Part shown: piece after piece, positions 9,069 through 17,696 of the stretch
Layout of the letters: each line of letters opens with the position of its first letter
Numbering within the stretch: position 1 is the first letter of the stretch
Translations under genes and position numbers: made by a program
The notes under the pieces: model-generated
Database searches by the model: none
What the model was told of the DNA's origin: nothing
The model's input: the letters and a program-made list of their open reading frames with translations, nothing else
Assembly: GCA_943373175.1 (NCBI GenBank)
Contig: CALSBM010000004.1
Span: 15,449 to 79,448, forward strand
DNA length: 64,000 nucleotides
Reading direction: 5' to 3'
Source of the DNA: JAIXUI01 sp943373175
GTDB taxonomy: Bacteria; Bacteroidota; Bacteroidia; UBA7662; JAIXUI01

Positions 9069-10556
9069 TCAGGAAAGGGTTATACGGTTGGCAATCTCGC
9101 GATCATTAGCAAGGCGAGGTAGTTTGTTTTGACCACCTAATCTTCCTACCGACTTCATGTACTGGGCAAAAGTACCGGGTTTTATCCACCTGATTACTAA
9201 TGGCCTAAGAATACTACCCGTGATTAGGTCATCGTAATAAATATTCTTTTTTCTCATCAAATCATCCATAAACAAGGCAATGGCTTCCTCTTCGGCAGGA
9301 CAATCAGCTATCTCAACAAACCACTCATGATAAGGCAATCCGTTAGTAGGAGTCACTTGAGGAGCAACATGAAATTCTAGAACTTCCAGCCCAAAATGAG
9401 CGCTAGCTTGCTTCATCACTTCATCCACTTCTTCACCAATTACATGTTCACCAAAAGCAGAGATAAAATGCTTAATTCTTCCGCTTACTCTGATTTTATA
9501 AGGATTTTTTGAAACGAATCTTACCGTATCGCCTATGCTGTAAGCCCATAAGCCTGCATTAGAACTTATGACCAAGGCATAGTTTCGATTCAACTCCACC
9601 TCGCCAATATGCATTCGAGGCGGATTTTCATCAAAGTAATGCTCAGCAGGGATGAATTCGTAAAATATTCCGGTATTCAATAACAAGAGTAAACCAGAGT
9701 CCGATTGTTCATTCTGGTAAGCAAAAAAACCTTCAGAAGCAGGAAAAAGCTCAATACTGTCCACTTTACGTCCAATACTTTGTTCTAATTTTTGCCGGTA
9801 AGGTTCGTAGTTAACCCCACCATAGATAAATAAAGAGAAGTTAGGGAACAATTCTCCTGCAAGTTTCTCGGATCGTGCTTTTAACCGATCGAAGTACATT
9901 TGAACCCAAGGTGGTATGCCGGAAATCAGCCGCAAATCTGCTGAAAGAGTTTCATCAACCACACGTTCAACCTTTTCTTCCCAATCTTCAATGCAATTGG
10001 TTTGATAAGAAGGAAGTTGGTTGGTTCGCAAATAAGCAGGGACATGATGATTTGAAATACCCGACAATCGTCCTGTAAGAATGCCATTCTTCATATCTAA
10101 AACCGGACTTCCAGAAAGGAAAATCAGCTTTCCATCAAGAAAATCTGCTTTCCCGGTATCGTGAACATAAGCCAGAATAGCATTCCGTGCTGAATTAATG
10201 TGATTGGGAATAGACTCACGAGTTATGGGGATGTACTTCACACCCGAAGTAGTCCCGGAAGTTTTAGCAAGATATTGCGGCTTTCCCGGCCACATTACAT
10301 CAGCCTCACCAGATGCGTTCCGCTCAAACCAGGCTCTCCTACCTTCATAATCCTTAACCGGAACTCTAACTTTAAAGTCCTCATACGATTTGATAGAAGC
10401 AAAATCATGCTCTTTACCAAAAGCAGTATTCTCTGCCCGACGGATGAGGTCATTAAAAACAGAAAGCTGTGATTCCACAGGACGTGAAGACCACAGCTTA
10501 GTCTGTTTATCTATACGGGCTGCCCAAATCCGGGCAGCCCATGATTTTAAACTCAT
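9069..10556 (-). CDS. GH3-family (auxin-responsive promoter type) acyl-adenylating protein
   Basis: A 495-residue cytosolic protein of the GH3 branch of adenylate-forming enzymes. In plants this branch joins amino acids to jasmonate or auxin; the bacterial substrates are not established. Visible are the ATP-binding TSGTTSG loop (residues 99-105), FIYGGVNYEPY, FPASEGFFAYQ (family motif II region), and the C-terminal GRIKHFISAFGEHV segment that forms the hinge. It is 26 bases upstream of dxr and 36 bases downstream of the porE-like gene. Codons 5-13 contain a perfect GC-rich inverted repeat (10517-10540) that also makes the N-terminal peptide repetitive (WAARIWAARI). Family is firm, function open. 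Confidence 0.85.
   Translation of the reverse strand: MSLKSWAARIWAARIDKQTKLWSSRPVESQLSVFNDLIRRAENTAFGKEHDFASIKSYEDFKVRVPVKDYEGRRAWFERNASGEADVMWPGKPQYLAKTSGTTSGVKYIPITRESIPNHINSARNAILAYVHDTGKADFLDGKLIFLSGSPVLDMKNGILTGRLSGISNHHVPAYLRTNQLPSYQTNCIEDWEEKVERVVDETLSADLRLISGIPPWVQMYFDRLKARSEKLAGELFPNFSLFIYGGVNYEPYRQKLEQSIGRKVDSIELFPASEGFFAYQNEQSDSGLLLLLNTGIFYEFIPAEHYFDENPPRMHIGEVELNRNYALVISSNAGLWAYSIGDTVRFVSKNPYKIRVSGRIKHFISAFGEHVIGEEVDEVMKQASAHFGLEVLEFHVAPQVTPTNGLPYHEWFVEIADCPAEEEAIALFMDDLMRKKNIYYDDLITGSILRPLVIRWIKPGTFAQYMKSVGRLGGQNKLPRLANDREIANRITLS
10517..10540 (-). promoter_or_regulatory. GC-rich hairpin at the start of the GH3-family gene
   Basis: GGGCTGCCC and its exact reverse complement GGGCAGCCC are separated by six bases, giving a perfect 9-base-pair stem with eight G:C pairs, far richer than the surrounding DNA. 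It begins 16 bases after the start codon, within the ribosome footprint, so in mRNA it could slow translation initiation. It may also be a by-product of a repeated Trp-Ala-Ala-Arg codon pattern. Regulatory use is inference. Confidence 0.35.
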
Positions 10557-10592
10557 GCTACAAAAATCTGCCTATTTCGCTACAAAGCAAAC

Positions 10593-12773
10593 TCAGTTTT
10601 CTATGACTTTGAATTCTGTTCTTCTGTTTCGTTGGTGCTGTTCCTCAGAACAAGGAACTCCATCTGGACAAGGTTCGATTAACTGAGATTCACCATAAAA
10701 CTTGTAGGTAAGCCTAAATCGGTCGATACCACGTGAAACCAAGTATTCAATGGCTGCCATAGCGCGTTGTTCCGATAGTTTTTCATTGTATGGGCCTGTT
10801 GCTCTTGAGTCGGTATGTGATCCCATTTCAACTCGTATATTAGGATTATCACTCATTACTTTAATGAGCTTATCTAACTTGGCTGATGCATCAGATCTGA
10901 TTTCCCATTTATCTAAATCATAGAAAATTGGTTCGATGTTGATACGTCGATCAAACCTGAGTTTTTCCAAATCAATAACGATAACGCTATCCAATCTGAA
11001 ACCCGCGGCACCAAAATCTACCACATGCGTATTGGTGAGGTAGCCTTCTTTAGACGCAGTAAAGACAACTTTATCAATATTATCTGCCGATACTTCGAAG
11101 CGACCCTGCGCATCAGTAACGAAATTATCCGATTGCTGTGTACGCGTATCTTGTGTTAGAACTGAGGCCGCATCCAAATTGAATTTCGTTTCTGCATCCC
11201 TAACTAACCCTTTGAGAATAACTGAACGCCCTTTCACCATTTCTGTCATGATGTTATATCGAGCATTTAGATTAATTGGAGTTTCATTATTCTTCATTCT
11301 ACAGCCATAAACAGAACGTCGGGTAGAAAAACCGGCAGCATTGATGACTAAGTCATAATTAGAAAGTGGATTGAGTTTTACCTCATACTCTCCAGATTCA
11401 TTGGTAATCAAGTTAAAAACTTCCCCTCCGTTATTGTCTAATTTCACCTTTGCATTAGCCAAAGGTTCAAAGGTTACGCTATCAATGACAAGTCCGCGAA
11501 TGTTACAATTCAACTCTCTGAATTGATAAATATCATCGCCACCCATTCCACCGGGGCGGTTGCTGCTTACATATCCACTGTCAGATCCTGGATACACCCA
11601 AATGCCGAAATCATCGTAGGTGCTATTTAAAGGAGAACCCAGATTAACAGGAGATTGAAAAAGACTTCCTCTCATTTTGGAAGTAAAAACATCCAAGGCT
11701 CCAATGCCAATGTGGCCATCAGAAGAAAAGTATAGAACACTATCGCCCTGCATAAAAGGAAAAACCTCGTTTCCTTCTGTATTGATGCCAGTGCCTAAAT
11801 TCACAGGGTCAGTCCAACTAGAGCCTATCTTTTGAGAAATATATAAATCAAGTCCGCCTTGTCCTCCCGGCATATCAGAAGCAAAAATTAGTTTACTTCC
11901 ATCATAGCTTAAAGCAGGGTGCATGCAGTTGAAATTCTTCTTACTGAAAAATAAAATTTCCCCATCCGACCAATTACCCTTTTTGTCTCGCTTGTGTTCA
12001 TACAATGCTTTGTAATCAACCTGAATATCTTTATTCCAGCTAAGTGGTGATGATTCCGATTGGTTATGTCCCATAACAAGCATAGACTCATCTGCGCTAA
12101 AGCTTACAGTTCCATTATTTCCTGCCCAGTCTAAGGATTTGCGATAAACATGAACAGAACTATTGGATGCACTATCAAGAGGTGTTACGAAAACCCAGCT
12201 TGTTCCTTGATTGTCCCAAGCATACATCGGTCTGGATAACCCAGCTTTTTTTCTGCTTGAAACAAATAACAAACCTTCACGACTCATTACTGGGGCATAG
12301 TCATTCTCAGGAGAGTTAATCGAAAGCGGAACTAATTCAAACCGCGTTGGATTAGCAATGGCTTTTGGTGCAAAATCCGTAGATCTAAGCTTATTTCTAG
12401 CAAGTCGGCTGTCAGGTTTATACCTAAGGTACTGCTTAAACAATCGTTTAGCTTCCTCATATTTCTGAGCGCGAAACAAGGCAATACCATATCCAAACTC
12501 GATTTCCGGATCTTTAGCCCTCGTGAGATAAAGCTTGCTGAAGAGCTCTAAGGACTTTTCATGGTCATGAGTCTTTAAGGTTATAAAGGCTCCTCTCTTT
12601 AGGGCCTCGAGGTTATTAGTTTTATCATAACTTTTAGCATAAGCATCGGAAGCAGCTTTTAGCTTAAGTTCCTGCTCCAGCCTTTTTCCTTTATTGTAAA
12701 ACCGGTCGTAAGCATTGGAACAACCCGAAACAATCAGGATGAGTAGTGCAAAGGAAAGTACAGATATCTTCAT
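10593..12773 (-). CDS. PorE-like OmpA-family lipoprotein (TPR, beta-propeller, CRD, OmpA)
   Basis: A 726-residue lipoprotein (VSGC lipobox, Cys18). In order: TPR-like helices (about 25-130), a PD40/WD40-type beta-propeller (about 160-420, with repeated SxDGxxLxFxS-type blades), a carboxypeptidase-regulatory-like domain (about 425-505), a second one (about 520-605), and an OmpA C-terminal domain (about 620-726) with GSHTDSR and NRRTEF, which carry the usual peptidoglycan-binding Asp and Arg. This is the layout of PorE from the Porphyromonas gingivalis type IX secretion system, which anchors the T9SS trans-envelope complex to peptidoglycan. It lies 5 bases after a PorP/SprF-like gene and is probably a locus-specific paralogue; whether it is the core PorE of this organism cannot be told. 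Confidence 0.88.
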   Translation of the reverse strand: MKISVLSFALLILIVSGCSNAYDRFYNKGKRLEQELKLKAASDAYAKSYDKTNNLEALKRGAFITLKTHDHEKSLELFSKLYLTRAKDPEIEFGYGIALFRAQKYEEAKRLFKQYLRYKPDSRLARNKLRSTDFAPKAIANPTRFELVPLSINSPENDYAPVMSREGLLFVSSRKKAGLSRPMYAWDNQGTSWVFVTPLDSASNSSVHVYRKSLDWAGNNGTVSFSADESMLVMGHNQSESSPLSWNKDIQVDYKALYEHKRDKKGNWSDGEILFFSKKNFNCMHPALSYDGSKLIFASDMPGGQGGLDLYISQKIGSSWTDPVNLGTGINTEGNEVFPFMQGDSVLYFSSDGHIGIGALDVFTSKMRGSLFQSPVNLGSPLNSTYDDFGIWVYPGSDSGYVSSNRPGGMGGDDIYQFRELNCNIRGLVIDSVTFEPLANAKVKLDNNGGEVFNLITNESGEYEVKLNPLSNYDLVINAAGFSTRRSVYGCRMKNNETPINLNARYNIMTEMVKGRSVILKGLVRDAETKFNLDAASVLTQDTRTQQSDNFVTDAQGRFEVSADNIDKVVFTASKEGYLTNTHVVDFGAAGFRLDSVIVIDLEKLRFDRRINIEPIFYDLDKWEIRSDASAKLDKLIKVMSDNPNIRVEMGSHTDSRATGPYNEKLSEQRAMAAIEYLVSRGIDRFRLTYKFYGESQLIEPCPDGVPCSEEQHQRNRRTEFKVIEN

Positions 12774-12778
12774 CTGAA

Positions 12779-13699
12779 TTAAAAATAGCGTGGACTCATG
12801 TATCGAGTTTGACCAAGGTTAAAATTATAGCCAATAAAAACCTCATGGCTACCATCTTGGTAGTTTCTGAGTGCATTAGTGGAATAGTCATAACTGTAGC
12901 CTAACCATAATTGCCGAGTAAGTGCAAATTGGGCCATCAAGGCGATAGCAGAATTACTTCTCCAAGATGCTCCAGCCCAAAGGCGTTCTCCGAAAATAGC
13001 AGTTAAGTTTAAATCTATCTGAGGGGGAGCATTTTGAACATATCTTCCGAAAAATCCTGGTTTTAGTGCCAAATCTTTCGACAATTTAATGTGGTATGCA
13101 GCAGTAATTAGAAAATGCTGCTCCAAGATTGCAGAAGAAGGTTTGGAAGGATCTTCTGCTATTTTGGTTGAAATTAGGTTTGGAATTGAAAAACCTAATG
13201 CAATCTTTTTATTTCGAAAATAAACACCAGTTCCAAAGTTTGGCCTCGTGGTTTGAATCACATTAGACTGATAAAATGCAGGATCAGGTACTGGATTATT
13301 GGTATTTATCCTACTGAAGTCGTTTACGTAGAAGTTAACATTCCCCTGTAATCCAAAAGCAAGAATCGAAGAATTATCGAATCTAATTTTATAGGCATAC
13401 GAAAGGTTGACACTGGATCTGTTCTCAACTCCAATCCTGTCGTTCATTAAATTAATACCGAAACCATTGACTCCCTTGAAGGGCATGTGTGCGGACGCAT
13501 TCAACGTTACTGGAGCACCTTCGATTCCAACCCACTGATTACGATAAAAAAGTACCGTACTAAGCTCTTCCTTAGCACCTGCGTAAGCCGGGTTAAGGGT
13601 AAGCATGTTAAACAAATACTGACTGTAAAGCTGGTCTTGTTGTGCATAAAGCCATGACGGGAAGAGCAAAACAATCAGTATAAAAAGTTTCTTTTTCAT
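12779..13699 (-). CDS. PorP/SprF-family type IX secretion outer-membrane protein
   Basis: A 306-residue protein with a signal peptide (about 1-19) followed by QQDQLYSQYLFNMLTLNPAY, the N-terminal signature of the PorP/SprF family. The rest alternates polar and aromatic residues as expected of an outer-membrane beta-barrel, ending in a strand with terminal aromatics (SPRYF). Family members associate with type IX substrates bearing type B C-terminal domains and help to secrete or hold them at the surface. Here the gene lies exactly between the giant type B cargo (5 bases upstream) and the PorE-like lipoprotein (5 bases downstream), which makes it the likely dedicated partner of that cargo. Confidence 0.92.
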   Translation of the reverse strand: MKKKLFILIVLLFPSWLYAQQDQLYSQYLFNMLTLNPAYAGAKEELSTVLFYRNQWVGIEGAPVTLNASAHMPFKGVNGFGINLMNDRIGVENRSSVNLSYAYKIRFDNSSILAFGLQGNVNFYVNDFSRINTNNPVPDPAFYQSNVIQTTRPNFGTGVYFRNKKIALGFSIPNLISTKIAEDPSKPSSAILEQHFLITAAYHIKLSKDLALKPGFFGRYVQNAPPQIDLNLTAIFGERLWAGASWRSNSAIALMAQFALTRQLWLGYSYDYSTNALRNYQDGSHEVFIGYNFNLGQTRYMSPRYF

Positions 13700-13704
13700 G
13701 TTAA

Positions 13705-16700
13705 TTAGCGTTGAATGACAATGAAGCCGCGGTAAATCGGTAAGTCTGGTCCTAGTTCAAGCAAGTAGAAATAGGTTCCGGCAGGGAGAGGTTCATTATT
13801 CCGATTAATTCCATTCCAATTATCCCGATATGGCTGACCTGCCCAAACTTCATTACCCCACCGATTAATTATTGTAATCTTAGGATTAGAGTATTCCTTG
13901 ATATTTTCAATGACGAAGAAATCATTGATGTTATCCTCATTAGGTGAAAATCCACTTGGAATGATAGGAGGCTCAGCGGGCAGCACATACAATACAATTT
14001 CAGCAGAATCACAAACCGGTGGATTTAGTCCATTACACACCCGATACCGCATTCTATCTGTACCTACAAAGTCGGTTTGTGGCACATATCGCAAAAGGAG
14101 TTGGTTTTGTGTGTAAGTTCCCCTTGTAGGTGGGCTCAAAATAGTAACTCCTGCAAAAAGGACATTGTTGCTATCCCTATCGTTGATGGTTGGGTTAAAT
14201 ACTACTGGAGTATTCGCTCTTGTAAAGACCGTATCGTTATTGGCTTTTACGTTAAAAATGCGCTTTTCTACCGTGATAACTATGATTGCTTCTAAACAAT
14301 ACTCGCCATTAGGTAAACCTGCACATAAGTAGTATCCGACCGTGTCTTTACCGAAAAATCCGCTATTCGCTGTATAAATGGCAGTACCGGCATTAAGGTC
14401 AAAGTTTACCAACCCGTTTTTAGGTGTTACTCCTGGATTGGCTTTGAAGTAAGTTGTTAAAGTGGAAGGTCGTGTATCGTTAGTGAAAAACGGAACGGTA
14501 ACCGGGGTAGTTTCAGTAGTTGTTGCTGCATCGTTACGCGGGCGAATTCCTGGATTTAAAACTTGTATGAAAACAGTTGCCGTATCAGTTACCGGCAGAT
14601 TATCCGTTTGTAAAGCCACAACATAGCGAAGGGTATCGCCACCAATGTAGCCATTGAATGGAGAATAAATAATGCTGTCGCCGATAAGGTTAGCCGTTCC
14701 ATTCTTAGGTCCGCTTCCGGGAACAATACCTACAATTTTAGTTGTGCTGGTATCGATAATATCGTTTCCGTACTGATATATAGTAACTGGAGAATTGACC
14801 AATGTAACAGCCAAATCATCTTCTAAATCAAGGTTTAGGTTCTCGATGTTGATAAAAATTTTGGCTGAATCACAGAATGGAATTGTGGTATTCACACATA
14901 TTTGGTAAAGAATGGTGTCGCGTCCAATAATATTCGGATTGGGTGTGTATTGAAAGAGGCTATCGCCAATTACTGTGATAGTGCCAAGTCTCGGATTTTG
15001 AGGAAAACTAATATGCCCCACTCTGATTTGATTATTGAAAAGGTCATTGACCCGTGGATCAATCTTTTTTCTAACATTTCGTTTTACAATCACGGTATCG
15101 TTAACTGCTGTAAGATTGATTGGCTGAACATTTATGTAAATGTAGGCTGTATCACAAACAGGCGGGTTTGGCTGAAGTAAGCATACCGTATAACACAAAG
15201 TATCTGCGCCTGAATAACCGGGAGTTGGAATGTAGTTGATTAAGCCGCCTGGCTGATTAAGTTGCGCACTACCATGTTTCGGTTGACAGGCTATTACGAT
15301 GCTTGTTGGACCGGCAGGAATAGTATCGTTGTTTCTAGGATCAATGATGACTGGGGTATTGGAAGTTGTTGAGACAGTATCCGTAACAAGATTTATAGGA
15401 TAAGGCTCTACATTGATAAAAATTAGCGCTGTATCACAATAGGGGACAGTTGGTGTAGGAGCGCACAACATGTAACAAATGGTATCTCTTCCTAAAAATC
15501 CCGGTGTAGGTATGTACTGAATTCCGTTAGTAGTTATCACCGTTGCATTTCCATTCTTCGGAGGACACGTAATGGTAATTGAGACTCCTGGAACGGTTTG
15601 GTCATTGATCATTGGTGGAATAACTATAGGAGTATTTACATTGGCTCTTACTGTGTCGTTGACCGCATTGATAGGAATTGGAATTACATTGATAACAATC
15701 AGTGCTGTGTCGCACAGTGGGAAAGAGCCGCCATTGAAACATATCGAATACACGATAGTGTCTTTACCAAGAAATCCGGGATTAGGCGTGTATCGAATAG
15801 AATCAGTGCCAGGAATTGTCACTATGATACCATTAGAAGGAAGCCTTACTATCCCAAGCCCAAGGTTGTTTTGGCTTGGCACAAAGTCATTTAAAAATGG
15901 ATTAATCCAAGTCGGAGTATTGATTGAAGCATTGACAGTGTCATTAATGGCAACAAGGACGAGGGGAAGTACCTTAATCCTAATTACGGCAGTGTCGCAA
16001 ATTCCATTGAAATTGTCACACAATTCATAAATAATGGAATCGTTGCCACTAAAGAAACTTTGAGGCGTATAAACTACAGTGTCATTCGTAGCATTGATGA
16101 AGGATGTTCCGAAAAACGGCCCACTCAATCTTCTCATGAAAACCTGATTGTTGTATAAATCGTTGAGTTTTGGGCGAATACTAATGGGGAAATTGACAAA
16201 AGTTATTACATCATCATCTTCAGCAATAATAAAAGAGTTGCTACAACGAACTGATGCACGAGGAATAGCTATTCCTGTTATTGAACCACCGGTTGTGCCA
16301 TTCGTAGCGCCATAGCTGGTACCAAAGTCAGGGCTGTTAGGGTTAGTAATAATTCCAGCATTTCCGCCACTAGCTTCAATGAAGGAGCCGGCAGGCACAC
16401 TGCTTCGGAACATTACAACCCCACCACCGCCGCCGCCGCCAGGGCCGTGAGACTGTGGGTTTGCTGCATTGTCAAGACTTCCTCCAAAGCCACCTCGAAC
16501 AGAAGCCCTAACTTGACCGAAGAAGGTGTTTACATCCAGAACAATAGTGCCTCCGGCACCGCCTCCTGCCGAACCATCACGTCCGGTTAAAAGCGTTTGA
16601 TTTTGTCCGTTTGCAGATATTGTATTTCCTGAAGTGAATAAACGATTGGCCATTAAAATAACTAATCCACCACCATTTCCTCCTTTACCTCCTTGTCGAG

Positions 16701-17592
16701 CAGCCTCATTTTGGTGAGCCCCACCGGCTCCTGAGCCGGGCCAGAACAAGTTGAAGTTATTGGTATAAGATGCTGATGTACCGCCAATACCACCGGTTGC
16801 GAGTGGGATTAAACCAAATTGAACAGCGGCAGTAGATTCATTACCTCCTTTTCCGCCAAGGCCAAAGTTCGCTCCACCACCTCCGCCGGTATTGTGGTTA
16901 TTGCCACCACCACCCCCAGTGTATAGTTTTCCACGTCCACGTTCTTTAAAAACAGAAATGTTGACGATAGACTCTCCTTTCATCCCGGCTTTTCCTGTTT
17001 CAGAATTTCCGGTTTGAAGGTTATTGAAAAAATAGTTTTGGACTCCGTACTGAACATTTGGGCTTGATGGTTCGCCTCCCCTAAATCCACAAGTGTCGAG
17101 GTTGATGTTGCCTCCAAGGATTAGCGTATCAATAGCATTAAGTATTAATATACCACCGGTATTACCATCCCATGGCTTTGCTCTGATTATCCCTGAGGTG
17201 GTTATTCGAGGTGCTGTTGGTATGGATACAATCTGAACCAAGTTATTGGGTTCATAATTTACTAAAGTCTGAAACCTCAAAAACAAGGTATCTAAAATGA
17301 CGGTATCAACTTCGTTGATTTCTACTTTACCTGCATTTCCTAAACTAATCAAATCGCCAAAAGCAGGGCTATCAGAAGTATCTATTATAGCACCTTTCAT
17401 TTGAGCGATAAGGATTTTCTCTCCCCGCTTGAATTGCTTTAGCTCCAATGAATCACCCAATAGTGAACATTGCCCGATAAACTGCTTAACAGCCGCGTAC
17501 TTATTTACTACTCCTGGGCCTACCTGTAAGTTCTGTGAAGAGGCCAAGTGAAAGCAAAAGATTGCTATTAAGAGAGCACTCCATTTCTTCAT
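13705..17592 (-). CDS. Giant surface adhesin, glycine-rich plus eight cadherin-like repeats, T9SS type B C-terminal domain
   Basis: A 1295-residue exported protein. Residues 1-19 are a signal peptide. A glycine-rich region (about 160-440) has runs such as GGGGG and alternating short beta-strand segments. Eight tandem repeats of roughly 90 residues follow (starting near 455, 547, 642, 733, 828, 920, 1018 and 1115). Each opens with a D/NDTV-like strand and an ND turn, continues with a (Y)TPxPGFxGxDTI segment, and in most copies ends with C...CDTA...INV. The last ~85 residues (about 1210-1295) are a gliding-motility-type (type B) C-terminal domain with IPSGFSPNEDNINDFF, NRWGNEVW and LPAGTYFY. 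It probably adheres to surfaces or cells; cargo of the type IX system. It forms one operon with the PorP/SprF-like and PorE-like genes (5-base gaps). Confidence 0.92.
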   Translation of the reverse strand: MKKWSALLIAIFCFHLASSQNLQVGPGVVNKYAAVKQFIGQCSLLGDSLELKQFKRGEKILIAQMKGAIIDTSDSPAFGDLISLGNAGKVEINEVDTVILDTLFLRFQTLVNYEPNNLVQIVSIPTAPRITTSGIIRAKPWDGNTGGILILNAIDTLILGGNINLDTCGFRGGEPSSPNVQYGVQNYFFNNLQTGNSETGKAGMKGESIVNISVFKERGRGKLYTGGGGGNNHNTGGGGGANFGLGGKGGNESTAAVQFGLIPLATGGIGGTSASYTNNFNLFWPGSGAGGAHQNEAARQGGKGGNGGGLVILMANRLFTSGNTISANGQNQTLLTGRDGSAGGGAGGTIVLDVNTFFGQVRASVRGGFGGSLDNAANPQSHGPGGGGGGGVVMFRSSVPAGSFIEASGGNAGIITNPNSPDFGTSYGATNGTTGGSITGIAIPRASVRCSNSFIIAEDDDVITFVNFPISIRPKLNDLYNNQVFMRRLSGPFFGTSFINATNDTVVYTPQSFFSGNDSIIYELCDNFNGICDTAVIRIKVLPLVLVAINDTVNASINTPTWINPFLNDFVPSQNNLGLGIVRLPSNGIIVTIPGTDSIRYTPNPGFLGKDTIVYSICFNGGSFPLCDTALIVINVIPIPINAVNDTVRANVNTPIVIPPMINDQTVPGVSITITCPPKNGNATVITTNGIQYIPTPGFLGRDTICYMLCAPTPTVPYCDTALIFINVEPYPINLVTDTVSTTSNTPVIIDPRNNDTIPAGPTSIVIACQPKHGSAQLNQPGGLINYIPTPGYSGADTLCYTVCLLQPNPPVCDTAYIYINVQPINLTAVNDTVIVKRNVRKKIDPRVNDLFNNQIRVGHISFPQNPRLGTITVIGDSLFQYTPNPNIIGRDTILYQICVNTTIPFCDSAKIFINIENLNLDLEDDLAVTLVNSPVTIYQYGNDIIDTSTTKIVGIVPGSGPKNGTANLIGDSIIYSPFNGYIGGDTLRYVVALQTDNLPVTDTATVFIQVLNPGIRPRNDAATTTETTPVTVPFFTNDTRPSTLTTYFKANPGVTPKNGLVNFDLNAGTAIYTANSGFFGKDTVGYYLCAGLPNGEYCLEAIIVITVEKRIFNVKANNDTVFTRANTPVVFNPTINDRDSNNVLFAGVTILSPPTRGTYTQNQLLLRYVPQTDFVGTDRMRYRVCNGLNPPVCDSAEIVLYVLPAEPPIIPSGFSPNEDNINDFFVIENIKEYSNPKITIINRWGNEVWAGQPYRDNWNGINRNNEPLPAGTYFYLLELGPDLPIYRGFIVIQR
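14005..16240 (-). repeat. Region encoding eight ~90-residue cadherin/Ig-like repeats
   Basis: Seen in translation: eight copies, at about 270-280 base spacing, of a module with an NDTV opening, an ND turn and a PGFxGxDT motif. DNA identity between copies is moderate, so these are old, diverged repeats rather than a fresh expansion. Most copies keep a pair of cysteines (Cys after the DTI strand, then CDTA), which may form one disulfide per module. The boundaries given are approximate. Confidence 0.75.
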
Positions 17593-17665
17593 GATGCAAA
17601 AATGTCTATTAATTTCTCAACAGCGCGACGACTTTACCTTATTTAGATAAAGTTCTATAATAAAC

Positions 17666-17684
17666 CGATAAGTCCTATTTATCG
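17666..17684 (-). terminator. Weak hairpin after the SPOR-domain gene
   Basis: In the 104-base gap between the SPOR gene and the adhesin gene, CGATAA and TTATCG form a 6-base-pair stem with a 7-base loop, followed in the minus-strand direction by GTTTATTATAG. It may end transcription of the upstream group, but the stem is AT-rich and there is no clean T-run. The adhesin promoter should also lie in this gap; CATTTTTG, seven bases before the ATG, is one base off the TAnnTTTG box. Confidence 0.25.
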
Positions 17685-17696
17685 AAGCATTTGGCT

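Noticed and set aside
15572..16030. Plus-strand 152-residue frame inside the adhesin gene
   Set aside because: It is antisense to the repeat region and its own repetitive composition mirrors the repeats; no ribosome site or homology-like motif.
16428..16445. CCACCACCGCCGCCGCCGCC simple repeat as a phase-variable tract
   Set aside because: It is a triplet-based run coding for glycine inside a glycine-rich domain; length change would not shift the frame.
13705..17592. Possible CRISPR-like or satellite array from the regular spacing of repeats
   Set aside because: The repeats are protein-level modules of about 275 bases with low DNA identity, in frame throughout one gene.
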